64,000 bases of DNA, from positions 163,540-227,539 of the forward strand of contig NZ_PZZZ01000006.1 of the NCBI RefSeq assembly GCF_003046475.1, written 5' to 3'. The stretch's first letter is position 1, and every line of letters starts with the position of its first letter. A program made the translations under genes and the position numbers. This document shows positions 17,792 to 25,889 of the stretch, in pieces. The notes below the pieces were generated by a model. It saw nothing but the letters and a program-made list of their open reading frames with translations, made no database searches and had not been told where the DNA came from. Origin of the DNA: Mycoplana dimorpha (lineage in GTDB: Bacteria; Pseudomonadota; Alphaproteobacteria; Rhizobiales; Rhizobiaceae).

Positions 17792-19069
17792 TCAGGCGGA
17801 GCGGGCCTCGAGCATGGCGGCTTCGAGGATGTCGAGCGCCTCGGCGAACACCTCGTCCTGCACCGTCAGCGGAGCGAGGAAGCGGATGACGTTGCCGTGC
17901 ACGCCGCAGGTCAGCAGGATCAGGCCCTTTTCCAGCGCCTTCAGCCGCACCTTGTTGGCGAAGTCGGCGCTCGGCTGCTTCGTTGTCGCGTCGTTGAACT
18001 CGACCGCGTTCATGAAGCCGGGGCCGCGCACGTCGACGATTTCCGGAACCTTCTCGCGCAGCGATTCCAGGCGCTGTTTGAGGCGGTTGCCGAGGCTGGT
18101 GGCGCGGTTGCAGAGGTCCTCGTCCTTGATGACGTCGATGACGGCGTGCGCAGCGGCGATGCCGAGCGGGTTGCCGGCATAGGTGCCGCCGAGGCCGCCA
18201 GGGCCGGGCGCGTCCATGATCTCGGCGCGGCCGGTCACTGCGGCGATCGGGAAGCCGCCGCCAAGGCCCTTGGCCATCGTCGTCAGGTCGGCGACGACGC
18301 CGTGATGCTCCATGGCGAACAGCTTGCCGGTCCGGGCAAAGCCGGTCTGGACCTCATCGGCGATCAGCAGGATGCCGTGCTGGTCGCAGATCTCGCGGAG
18401 TTGCTTCAGGAACGCGGTGGTGGCCGGATAGAAGCCGCCTTCGCCCTGCACCGGCTCGATGATGATCGCGGCGACGCGGTTCGGGTCGACGTCGGCGGCA
18501 AACAGCTTCTTCAGCGCCGCGAGCGACTGTTCGGCCGTCTGGCCGTGCAGTTCGACCGGGAAGGGGATGTGGAACACGTCGCCCGGCATGGCGCCGAAGC
18601 CGACCTTGTAGGGCACGACCTTGCCGGTCAGCGCCATGCCCATGAAGGTGCGGCCGTGGAAGCCGCCGCCAAACGCGATGACGGCCTGGCGGCCGGTCGC
18701 GGCACGGGCGATCTTGACGGCATTCTCGACGGCCTCGGCGCCGGTGGTGACGAAGATCGTCTTCTTCTCGAAGTTGCCGGGAACGAGCTGGTTCAGGCGC
18801 TCGGCGAGTTCGACGTAGTTCTCGTAGGGAACGACCTGGTGGCAGGTGTGGGTGAAGCGATCGAGCTGCTTCTTCACCGCCTCGATGACGCGCGGATGGC
18901 GGTGGCCGGTGTTGACGACGGCGATGCCGGCGGCAAAATCGATGTAGCGATTGCCTTCCTTGTCCCAGATTTCAGCGTTTTCGGCGCGATCGGCATAGAT
19001 CTGCGTGGTCATGCCGACGCCGCGGGAAATGGCGGCGTTCTTGCGGTCGGTGAGGGATGTGGCGGTCAT
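17792..19069 (-). CDS. gabT: 4-aminobutyrate aminotransferase
   Basis: The 425-residue class III PLP aminotransferase converts GABA and 2-oxoglutarate to succinate semialdehyde and glutamate. Visible are FVTTGAEAVENAVKIARA, GGGFHGRTFMGMALTGK, IIEPVQGEGGFYPA, IADEVQTGFARTG and the PLP lysine in MAKGLGGGFPI. ATG 19069 gives the usual GabT length and has AGGAA upstream. It is divergent from a MerR-XRE-cupin regulator; the 205-bp shared promoter region carries two 21-bp direct repeats. With gabD it funnels GABA from polyamine or guanidinobutyrate breakdown into the TCA cycle. Confidence 0.96.
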   Translation of the reverse strand: MTATSLTDRKNAAISRGVGMTTQIYADRAENAEIWDKEGNRYIDFAAGIAVVNTGHRHPRVIEAVKKQLDRFTHTCHQVVPYENYVELAERLNQLVPGNFEKKTIFVTTGAEAVENAVKIARAATGRQAVIAFGGGFHGRTFMGMALTGKVVPYKVGFGAMPGDVFHIPFPVELHGQTAEQSLAALKKLFAADVDPNRVAAIIIEPVQGEGGFYPATTAFLKQLREICDQHGILLIADEVQTGFARTGKLFAMEHHGVVADLTTMAKGLGGGFPIAAVTGRAEIMDAPGPGGLGGTYAGNPLGIAAAHAVIDVIKDEDLCNRATSLGNRLKQRLESLREKVPEIVDVRGPGFMNAVEFNDATTKQPSADFANKVRLKALEKGLILLTCGVHGNVIRFLAPLTVQDEVFAEALDILEAAMLEARSA

Positions 19070-19104
19070 GGTGCGAAATTCCTGGCTCTGGAACACGGAT
19101 TATA

Positions 19105-19157
19105 TCCTACATTTTTTCTGTAAGATATGGTAGAAGTCCTACATTTATTCTGCAAGA
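19105..19157. promoter_or_regulatory. Duplicated 21-bp operator between gabT and its divergent regulator
   Basis: TCCTACATTTTTTCTGTAAGA (19105-19125) recurs as a copy with two changes at 19137-19157, a 32-bp centre spacing (three helical turns). Each copy holds a TACA-N7-TGTA or TACA-N7-TGCA half-site dyad. The position and AT-richness suggest binding sites for the adjacent MerR-XRE-cupin protein, controlling both divergent promoters. Confidence 0.65.
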
Positions 19158-19274
19158 ATGCAACGGCTATTTTCGGCGGCCGCATGCCGCAGAGCGCCAC
19201 GGAGCGGCCGGCCGGTCGGCTGGACCGCAAACTGCTGTAAAAGCAGCATAACACAAGAAACGGGATTCATTGGC

Positions 19275-20102
19275 ATGGGTGCGAGCGGCCCGGAGACGGT
19301 GCACTACAAGGTGGCGGAAGCAGCACGGCTCGCCGGCGTCTCGGCCTCGACGTTGCGCCTGTGGGAAAGCCAGGGCCTCGTCGTTCCCGGGCGCTCGGAG
19401 GCCGGCCACCGCCAGTACAGCGCCGAGGACGTGGCGCGACTCAAGAAGATCGCCTGGTACCGCGCCGAGCGCGGCCTGAACCCGGCGGCGATCCGCGAGG
19501 CGCTCGAGGCGGAGAACGGCGCCGCCGACGGGCACGCCGCAGGCGGGGAGGGCGAGGCGCCGCAGGGCGTCGGCCGCAAGTTCCGCGCGCTGCGCCACGC
19601 CGCCGGCAAGACGCTGGAGCAGGTGGCGGGCGACATCGGCATCGCCACCTCGGTGCTCTCCACCTTCGAGCGCACCTCGCAGGGCGTCACCTTCCGGGTC
19701 ATGCACGATCTTGCCAGCTATTACGGCACGACCGTCTCGAAACTTTCCGGCGAGGACGAGGCCGAGCGCCGCAGCATCGTGCGGGCAGGGGAGTGGAAAT
19801 TCTGGCCGGAGACCTCGCCGGGCGTGACGGTGCAGGTGCTGGCCGACGGCCGCAACATGATGGACTGCCACCGCTTCGTGCTGTCACCGGGCGCCTGCAG
19901 CGACGGCGCCTACCGCCACGAGGGCGAGGAGTTCATCCACGTGCTTTCCGGCCGCTTCGAGATGGTGCTGGACGGCGACGAGTTCCACGATCTCGGCCCC
20001 GGAGACTCCATCTACTTCGACAGTCGCCGCCATCATTCCTGGCGCAACCGCCACGACGGCGAGACCGTGCTCGTCTGGATCAATACGCCGCCGACGTTCT
20101 GA
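19275..20102 (+). CDS. Three-domain regulator: MerR HTH + XRE HTH + cupin
   Basis: The 275-residue protein combines three modules. Residues about 10-80 form a MerR-type winged helix (YKVAEAARLAGVSASTLRLW, then HRQYSAEDVARLKKIAWYR). About 97-155 form an XRE/Cro-type HTH (LRHAAGKTLEQVAGDIGIA, SVLSTFERTSQG). About 185-273 form a cupin sensor (YRHEGEEFIHVLSGRFEMVL, LGPGDSIYFDSRRHHSW). XRE-cupin regulators often control amino-acid or polyamine catabolism, and the cupin probably senses a small ligand. It is divergent from gabT, so a role as GABA/polyamine-responsive regulator of gabT is inferred. ATG 19275 has no strong Shine-Dalgarno. Confidence 0.85.
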   Translation: MGASGPETVHYKVAEAARLAGVSASTLRLWESQGLVVPGRSEAGHRQYSAEDVARLKKIAWYRAERGLNPAAIREALEAENGAADGHAAGGEGEAPQGVGRKFRALRHAAGKTLEQVAGDIGIATSVLSTFERTSQGVTFRVMHDLASYYGTTVSKLSGEDEAERRSIVRAGEWKFWPETSPGVTVQVLADGRNMMDCHRFVLSPGACSDGAYRHEGEEFIHVLSGRFEMVLDGDEFHDLGPGDSIYFDSRRHHSWRNRHDGETVLVWINTPPTF

Positions 20103-20348
20103 TGATCCACCGCTCGGCGGCCGGATCGCGGTCTTGCCATTTCGGACCGGGGCAGGGGGTATCGGATTGCTGGCGGTGTAGGGACAAGCAGCCGAGCGCC
20201 TGTCGGCCTCACGGGGTCTGGCCGCCTGGATGCGCCCGGCACAAGCGGGTGTCACGCGTCGCGATCTTCAGAGCCGGCCGTCGCGGTTCAAGCTCTTGGC
20301 ATTGCATGTCACGGCGCCTAAACCTGTCGTTGCTTGCGATCGCATGGA

Positions 20349-20597
20349 TTAACCGCCCTTGCCGCGGCCGGGCTTGCGTGGCGGGCGGATCTGCGCCGTG
20401 TCCGGTTCGGACGCGGCGGCCTCGCTCGCCTCGCGGGCGGATCGTTCGAGACGCTGGGCCCGCAGGGCCGCCGTCTTCTTCAGGCGGGCGGCCTTTTCCT
20501 TGGCGATGATGCCCCACACCGACGTATCGGTGGCCGCCGCCTGGTCGCCGGCCGGTCGTCGTGTGGGCCTGACGGATTTCCCGGTACCCGTGGTCAT
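20349..20597 (-). CDS. Small basic hypothetical protein
   Basis: The 82-residue, Lys/Arg-rich protein has no recognised domain. The central stretch IIAKEKAARLKKTAALRAQRLERSARE is predicted helical, and the C-terminus (RKPGRGKGG) is strongly basic, suggesting nucleic-acid or ribosome contact. The start is supported by AAGGAG 7 bp upstream. It lies 170 bp downstream of rpsU on the same strand. Function unknown. Confidence 0.6.
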   Translation of the reverse strand: MTTGTGKSVRPTRRPAGDQAAATDTSVWGIIAKEKAARLKKTAALRAQRLERSAREASEAAASEPDTAQIRPPRKPGRGKGG

Positions 20598-20767
20598 GGC
20601 TCAGCTCCTTAGCACACGCCTTGCGGCGCCGATGGTGGCGGGCAGGGCGGCGGGAGGCTTCGTCGCGGCGCGCCACGCGCCGGCGTTCACCTGCCGCCTT
20701 CCGGCCCGGAGCGTCTTCCGGTCCGTTTCGAAGCTCGCCGCGATCCGGCGAGCCTCGCCATCACCCG

Positions 20768-21004
20768 CTATCGGCTGCGAGCCGTCTTGCCGCGCGTCGG
20801 CAGCAGGCCTTCGCGCTGCATCTTCTTGCGGGCCAGCTTCCGCTGCCTACGAACCGCCTCCGCCCTTTCGCGAATGCGTCTTTCGGACGGTTTCTCGTAA
20901 GCCTTTCGCGCCCTCATTTCGCGGAAGACGCCTTCGCGCTGCAATTTCCGTTTCAGCGCCCGGAGCGCCTGGTCGACGTTATTGTCTCTGACGAGTACCT
21001 GCAA
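20768..21004 (-). CDS. rpsU: 30S ribosomal protein S21 (TTG start)
   Basis: The 78-residue protein matches bS21: [20 protein letters not shown], then [19 protein letters not shown] and a very basic tail ([18 protein letters not shown]). Family members start [12 protein letters not shown]. No ATG is present, and TTG 21004 with GAAAGGA 6 bp upstream is the best start. bS21 binds near the anti-Shine-Dalgarno of 16S rRNA and assists initiation. Rhizobiales often carry several rpsU copies, so this replicon-borne one may be accessory. It lies 58 bp downstream of a conserved-looking 92-residue gene. Confidence 0.9.
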   Translation of the reverse strand: MQVLVRDNNVDQALRALKRKLQREGVFREMRARKAYEKPSERRIRERAEAVRRQRKLARKKMQREGLLPTRGKTARSR

Positions 21005-21062
21005 TTTCAATCCTTTCTGTTTTCGGCGCAAGGCCGCGGTGGTCGGCGTGGTATTGGCGCCC

Positions 21063-21341
21063 TCAGCGGGCGCGAACGCGGACGGGCGCCAGCCAGGGGC
21101 GGCCGATCGGCACTGCCGCCGGCGTGTCGCCGCCGTCCGAGGCTTCGCCGAGAGCCTCGATGTCGGTTGCGGTAATCCGCCGGTCGAAAACCTCGTTGCC
21201 GAAGCGGACGCGGTATTGCACTTCGCCGCCTTCGGCGGGCAGGGCCTGGATGATCCTGCACGTCCGGTCATCGGGCTGGGCGCCTGCGATGCCGGGCCTG
21301 ACGACAACGGTGTCGCCAGCGGTGTAGATTGTGTTGCTCAT
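21063..21341 (-). CDS. Hypothetical protein, 92 residues, upstream of rpsU
   Basis: The start ATG 21341 is preceded by AAGGAG. The N-terminal 55 residues ([41 protein letters not shown]) are beta-rich and resemble a small SH3-like barrel; the rest is Ala/Pro-rich and ends basic. The family is not recognised with certainty. Shared orientation and a 58-bp gap suggest cotranscription with rpsU, hinting at a translation- or RNA-linked role. Confidence 0.65.
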   Translation of the reverse strand: MSNTIYTAGDTVVVRPGIAGAQPDDRTCRIIQALPAEGGEVQYRVRFGNEVFDRRITATDIEALGEASDGGDTPAAVPIGRPWLAPVRVRAR

Positions 21342-21446
21342 TGTTCTGCTCCTTGCTGCTGCGCAATGCCCCCGGGCCGCAGATCCGCGGGCGGCCGCGG
21401 GCTCGGCCCGGAGGTGCGAAATTCCAGACGTGAAGAACCAGACGCA

Positions 21447-21475
21447 AAAAGGTCGGGCTTGAACCCCGACCTTTT
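21447..21475 (-). terminator. Intrinsic terminator upstream of the 92-residue gene/rpsU operon
   Basis: AAAAGGTCGGG and CCCGACCTTTT form an 11-bp stem with a 7-base loop, followed on the minus strand by one more T. It lies 105 bp before the ATG at 21341, so a transcript from the AT-rich stretch 21500-21760 would end here unless antiterminated. It is symmetric enough to work on both strands. Confidence 0.75.
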
Positions 21476-21499
21476 CCGGCCGTTCCACGCCCTGCCAGT

Positions 21500-21760
21500 A
21501 CATCCGTGGTCAGGGGGGAACGGCAAATTTACGCGGCTCAATTCGCGGCATTCGCAATGTCGAGATCGCGGCTCGAAAAGGCCTGGGTAAATATTTCATT
21601 GTCATACATATAAGCCATTGTGAATTTTTTGCAACACCTTCAACTTTTTCGATTTCTCTGACCCAAAGAGAACTTCGCATAAATTCTTTGGAAGCTGCGC
21701 CGTACTGTAGGTCATGCAATAAATAGCGGTATCATTTACTTGGCTATACAGTAACGCCAG
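21500..21760 (-). other. AT-rich non-coding stretch ending at a terminator (candidate sRNA or attenuated leader)
   Basis: The stretch is strikingly AT-richer than the rest of the window. A 69-codon minus-strand frame exists (21510-21719) but has no Shine-Dalgarno and resembles no family. Combined with the terminator at 21447-21475, the simplest reading is a small RNA or a regulated leader for the 92-residue/rpsU operon. No promoter was identified with confidence. The neighbouring 21761-21937 shows nothing. Confidence 0.35.
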
Positions 21761-21937
21761 CAGACATCAGAAGCTCGCGCTGGTTCTGGAGAACCCCAGA
21801 CGCCGCCTGGCACCGTTCGGACGCAAGGCACCAGCGGGAGCCCTCAGGCCGCTCCGGAACAAATCGCGGCGAACCACCATTTGCCCCTCGACTGCGGCGC
21901 CGCCAGCGCCGTCGACGCGAACGCAAGGGCAAGGCCG

Positions 21938-22195
21938 ATGATGAACGCTGACATGTCTCCCGATCGCGGCGTCGATCACCTCGGGCTGGTGGAGTCCGTA
22001 CGCTGTGCGCTGGCGATGTCGCCGGATATCGAGCTTGCCGGCATCGAAGTCGAGGCGCAGGGAAACGACATCGTGCTACGGGGCACCTGCCGCAGCGCCC
22101 TTGGCGCCGCCACGGCGCGCCGCATTGCCGAGGAAATCGCCGGGCCGGAGCACGTGCATACGGTCATCATCATCGCGCGTGACGACGACCGCTGA
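21938..22195 (+). CDS. Small BON-domain-like protein
   Basis: From ATG 21938 (AAGG upstream; ATG 21941 is an alternative) the 85-residue product matches the BON pattern: VESVRCALAMSPDIELAGIEVEAQ, then GNDIVLRGTCRSALGAATARRIAEEIAG and a closing strand HVHTVIIIARD. BON domains bind membranes or ligands in osmotic and envelope stress proteins. No signal peptide is present, so a cytoplasmic single-domain protein is likely. No operon partner is seen. Confidence 0.6.
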   Translation: MMNADMSPDRGVDHLGLVESVRCALAMSPDIELAGIEVEAQGNDIVLRGTCRSALGAATARRIAEEIAGPEHVHTVIIIARDDDR

Positions 22196-22333
22196 AAAGA
22201 GGCGAATGGTCTAGACCAGGTTCGACGTCCGAGGCATCACGCCATGGCAGGCGCACTCCGCGCGCTGCGAGACGCGGAACTTCCCAGCCGCCGGATTGCG
22301 ATGATACGCGGCGGCGAGCTCTCCGGTTACCCG

Positions 22334-22462
22334 TCAGTTGTAGGGAATGCGCAAACCGCTCGGTTCGGGCGGGCGGGCGTAGTTGATGTTGTCGCCGGCG
22401 GTGGTGGTGCAGCCTGCCAAGGCCACGAGGGCGATCACGGCCGATAAAAGTCTCGCGGGCAT
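22334..22462 (-). CDS. Small lipoprotein (42 residues)
   Basis: This short gene starts at ATG 22462 with GGAGGGAACG upstream. It encodes a signal sequence with a lipobox (MPARLLSAVIALVALAGC), so Cys18 would be lipidated, followed by a 24-residue mature part rich in Thr, Pro and Asn ending GLRIPYN. Small lipoproteins of this form are frequent in Rhizobiales. Its function is unknown. It is orientated like the DUF992 gene but lies about 200 bp downstream of it. Confidence 0.75.
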   Translation of the reverse strand: MPARLLSAVIALVALAGCTTTAGDNINYARPPEPSGLRIPYN

Positions 22463-22661
22463 CGTTCCCTCCGGGCATGGCTGACGATGCACAGGAGCCT
22501 AGTGCGCCGCTCGCCCGCCCGCTACCGCGCGGGCGCCGATTTGCATCTTATCCTCAACGAAATGTGAAGAGGAGCCGACGGCCCGCTTTCGCGGGCCGTC
22601 GGGGCGTGGCGGCGGGGGAGGTGCGCCACCATCGCGGAATTGCCTGGCTGATCGCGGAGGA

Positions 22662-23180
22662 TCAGCCCTGCGGGGTCAGCGTGACGGAAGTTCCGGTCGC
22701 GGCCAGGTTCAATCCGAGCTGTCCGGTGACGCTGATCGTCTGCAGCTGGATTGCATTGGCGGTCCCGCCGAACAGGATATTGGTGCCGACGCCGGCGCCA
22801 ACCGTCGCCTCTGCGGTGGCGCCGCTGTAGACGCCGGCCAGCGCCCCGCGATGATAGCCCGCCGTCGGGGCGAAGACCGCCCAGGCGAGCCGCCCGCGGG
22901 TGGTGAAGCCGAGATCGACGCCCATCTTGCGGATCACACCGGTGTAGCGCTCCTGCGTGCCGCGCGTGGAGTTGAACACGCAGTCAACCGTCTTGGCCGA
23001 TCCCAGCAGATAACCGGCGCCACCGCCGACATCGCAGCTGAGCATGCCGATCTTCACCCCATCGCGGGTGTCGGGCTCCACATGGACCGGCGCGTGCCGC
23101 ACTGCCACGACATCTGCCGCCACGGCGCCGGAGGCCGTCGCCAGTCCGGCTGCGAGAATTGCCATCGCCATCGTGTTCAT
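22662..23180 (-). CDS. Secreted DUF992 protein
   Basis: The 172-residue product starts at ATG 23180 (AAGGAG upstream) with a clear signal peptide cut after about residue 22 (AILAAGLATASGAVAA). The mature part, VKIGMLSCDVGGGAGYLLGSAKTVDCVFN, the two cysteines and the repeated Gly/Ala beta-rich C-terminus match DUF992, a periplasmic family of unknown function common in alphaproteobacteria. It is divergent from a MarR-FUSC operon. Confidence 0.88.
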   Translation of the reverse strand: MNTMAMAILAAGLATASGAVAADVVAVRHAPVHVEPDTRDGVKIGMLSCDVGGGAGYLLGSAKTVDCVFNSTRGTQERYTGVIRKMGVDLGFTTRGRLAWAVFAPTAGYHRGALAGVYSGATAEATVGAGVGTNILFGGTANAIQLQTISVTGQLGLNLAATGTSVTLTPQG

Positions 23181-23442
23181 GCTGGTCTCCTTCTTGGTCT
23201 TGCTGATCGGGAAAGTGCATTGCACTGCCGTTGGTTCCCGTCCTGCGCGCATATTCTCGTTTTGCTGGCTTTCAGGCTGTCGGCGGCCGCGAACCAGGGA
23301 CCGTGGAATCACCGCACCACATTTCAACCAAGAGATGGCAAAATGGCGGCACGCACCGCGCTGTGCTGCGCGTCGACATCGAAAATTTAGATGCAGCTTG
23401 AAATAATTTGAACTACAAATCGTTTTGCCGTAAACCGGCGGC

Positions 23443-23901
23443 ATGACGATCGATCACAATCCGCCCCGCTTTCGCTTCGGCCACCAGTTTTCGCTTCTGG
23501 CGCGTCGATGGCGCCGGGCCGTGGAAGCACGCCTGGAGCAGGCCGGTCTGACCGATGCGACCTGGGCGCCGCTGGTCCATCTGTCCGCCACCGGCGGCGG
23601 CATCACCCAGAAGCAGCTTGCCGCCCTCGTCGGCATCGACGGCTCGACGCTGGTCCGGCTGCTCGACATTCTCTCCGACAAGGGCCTGATCGAACGGCGT
23701 GCCGACGAGGCGGATCGCCGCGCCAAGCGGCTTTACCTGACCCGGGCCGGGCGCGACGCGGTTGGACGTATCCGGGCGCAGCTGAACGCCGCCGAGGCCG
23801 AGCTCCTGCAGGGGATCGGCGACGACGAGATCGCGGTCGTCCTCGGCGTGCTGGCGAGGATCGGCGAGCGCCTCGAGCAGGAACAGGAGCCACGGGCATG
23901 A
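23443..23901 (+). CDS. MarR-family regulator of the adjacent FUSC exporter
   Basis: The 152-residue winged-helix protein shows LTDATWAPLVHLSATGGGITQKQLAALVGIDGSTLVRLLD and the wing RRADEADRRAKRLYLT. It overlaps the exporter gene by 4 bp (ATGA), so it most likely represses its own operon until an aromatic or toxic ligand binds. A near-palindromic TTGAAAT-A-ATTTGAA lies at 23398-23412. TTGAAC-N17-TAAACC would place the transcript start at or near the ATG, and no Shine-Dalgarno is visible, so leaderless translation is possible. Confidence 0.88.
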   Translation: MTIDHNPPRFRFGHQFSLLARRWRRAVEARLEQAGLTDATWAPLVHLSATGGGITQKQLAALVGIDGSTLVRLLDILSDKGLIERRADEADRRAKRLYLTRAGRDAVGRIRAQLNAAEAELLQGIGDDEIAVVLGVLARIGERLEQEQEPRA

Positions 23902-25850
23902 GCCCGCGTGACCGGATCGCCGCATGGGGGTTCGTGCCGGAGCGCCTCACCTTCACCTTGCGCACCGCGCTTGCCGGCTGTCTGGCGCTGCTGGTTGCCT
24001 GGCTGCTCGGGCTGGAGCATCCGCAATGGGCCGCGATGACGGTGTTCTCGGCCGCCCAGCCGGTCCGCAACCTGCTGGTGGAGAAGAGCTTCTTCCGCCT
24101 CGTCGGCACCATCGCCGGCACGCTCGTCGGCATGCTGCTGGTGGCGGCCGCGGAAGATCGGCCAGCGCTGCTCGTTGCGGGCCTCGCGGTGTGGATCGGC
24201 GCCTGCGCCGGTCTCGGCAACGTGCTGCGCGGCTTCGTCGCCTATGGAACGATCCTCGCGGGCTATTCGGCGTCGATGGTGGCGCTGCTGGAGACCGCCC
24301 ATCCCGGCCACCTGCTGGCGCTCGGCACGGACCGTGCGCTCACGGTTTTGACCGGCGTCGCCACCGGTCTGGTCGTCGGCCTGCTCTTTACCCAGAAGGC
24401 GTCCGAGAGCGAGATCGCCGCCAATACGCGGCGGCTTGCGGCGCGCATCCTTGCCGACATGGCCGCCTTTCTCCGGGGCGCACCGCCGCCGTCCACCGAC
24501 GACTGGCATGACCGCCTGGCCGAGATGGCGCTGCTTGACGAAGGTCTGGATCCGCACGGCGCCGGCTCGCTGGCCTCGCGACGCTCGGCTCGACGGCTGC
24601 GCGTCGTCCTTGCCGCGCAGGTCACCGCGCTGCTGTGGCTGAAGACCGAGCGATCCGCCCCGCACGAGCCGGCGCTCGCCGATGCCCTTGAACGTGCGGC
24701 GCGCAGTCTCGAGCACCCGGGCGCCGTTTCGCAGACCGTCGCAGCTCTCGAGGAGGCGGCCCGCCTGGCCGGCCGCCACCCGGCGCTGCTCGAGGTGCTG
24801 CAGGGGCAGGCGGCGGCGCTACGGGAGTGGGCCGAGACCGACGAAGCCGCCGTGGCCGGCTCGGCCGCCGCTGCGCGCGGCGAGCCGGTGCTGCCGGCGG
24901 TCGTCCTGCACCGGGACTGGATCGGCGCCCGCCATGCCGCCCTTCGCGCCGGCGGCGTCATGCTGCTGGTCGGCCTTGCCTGGGTCGTGACCGGGTGGGC
25001 CGCCGGCCCCTATGTACTGCTTGGTACCTCGGTGATGATCTCCCTGTTCTCCACCTTCGAGAACCCGGCGGCCGTGATGCGCCAGGTGCTGGCCGGCCAG
25101 TTCTTCGGCGCCTGCGCGGCGCTGGCCTGCCGGTGGCTGGTCTGGCCGTTCGCCACCTCCGAACTCGGGCTGGTGCTGTCGGTGATGCCCTTCATCATCA
25201 GCGGCGTGGTGCCGATGTCCCACCGGCGCACCATGCTCGGCGGCACGGATTACGTGATGGTGCTGCTGCTGCTGTCGCAACCCGCCTATCCGCTTTCCGG
25301 CAGCTTCCTCGGCTCCCTTGCGATCGCGGCGGCCGTGGTCGCCGGCCCGGCGATCGCGTTGCTCGCCTACGGGCTGGTGTTTCCGACCGATGCCCGCCGC
25401 CGCCTCGAAACGCTGATCACCATGATGGTGCGCGACCTGCAGGACGCGGCGGCAAGCCCGGACAGCACGAGGCACCGGGGAGTCTTGCGCGCCCGGCTGC
25501 AACACCGGCTGCTGCGGCTGGTCCGACTTGCGCAGGCCGCGGGCGAGCGCCGGTTTTCGCCAACTGAGGGTGGCCTGGCGGTCTACGTGCTCGGCCGAGC
25601 GACGCTCCTCCTGCATGAGCGGGCAAGCGACCCGGCGCTATCGGCCGGCACGCACCGGGCCCTGCAACTGGCGCTCAGGCGGATACGACACCTTGCCGAC
25701 CGGCCGGAGCGAGTTCCGCCGGCGCTTGCCCGCGCCGCCGCCCGGCTTGATGCCGACGCAGCCGGCGAGGGCGGGCTCCTGCGAGCTGCAGGAGAGTCGA
25801 TGGCGCGCAACCCTGCGTTCTTCGACCGCAGCGCGCGCCGGCGGGCCTGA
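23898..25850 (+). CDS. FUSC-family inner-membrane exporter (aromatic-acid/drug efflux type)
   Basis: The 650-residue protein starts at ATG 23898 and has the FUSC layout: an N-terminal membrane block of about six helices (residues 20-165, with AMTVFSAAQPVRNLLVEKSFFRLVGTIAG), a cytoplasmic part (170-345) and a second membrane block (350-500, TSVMISLFSTFENPAAVMRQ), then a soluble C-terminal domain. Relatives (AaeB, YccS) export p-hydroxybenzoate or related compounds, often with a periplasmic adaptor, which is not seen here. Coupling to MarR suggests induction by its substrate. Confidence 0.88.
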   Translation: MSPRDRIAAWGFVPERLTFTLRTALAGCLALLVAWLLGLEHPQWAAMTVFSAAQPVRNLLVEKSFFRLVGTIAGTLVGMLLVAAAEDRPALLVAGLAVWIGACAGLGNVLRGFVAYGTILAGYSASMVALLETAHPGHLLALGTDRALTVLTGVATGLVVGLLFTQKASESEIAANTRRLAARILADMAAFLRGAPPPSTDDWHDRLAEMALLDEGLDPHGAGSLASRRSARRLRVVLAAQVTALLWLKTERSAPHEPALADALERAARSLEHPGAVSQTVAALEEAARLAGRHPALLEVLQGQAAALREWAETDEAAVAGSAAAARGEPVLPAVVLHRDWIGARHAALRAGGVMLLVGLAWVVTGWAAGPYVLLGTSVMISLFSTFENPAAVMRQVLAGQFFGACAALACRWLVWPFATSELGLVLSVMPFIISGVVPMSHRRTMLGGTDYVMVLLLLSQPAYPLSGSFLGSLAIAAAVVAGPAIALLAYGLVFPTDARRRLETLITMMVRDLQDAAASPDSTRHRGVLRARLQHRLLRLVRLAQAAGERRFSPTEGGLAVYVLGRATLLLHERASDPALSAGTHRALQLALRRIRHLADRPERVPPALARAAARLDADAAGEGGLLRAAGESMARNPAFFDRSARRRA

Positions 25851-25889
25851 TCCGACCGTTACCCGGTTGGCCACTATCGGCGATCGAGG

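Noticed and set aside
15985-19123. Two plus-strand frames of more than 500 codons opposite gabD and gabT
   Set aside because: Both lie opposite unambiguous dehydrogenase and aminotransferase genes and show only Arg/Gly/Val-biased composition.
21510-21719. 69-codon minus-strand frame in the AT-rich island
   Set aside because: No ribosome-binding site, no recognisable family, and it ends just before a terminator; a non-coding leader or small RNA fits better.
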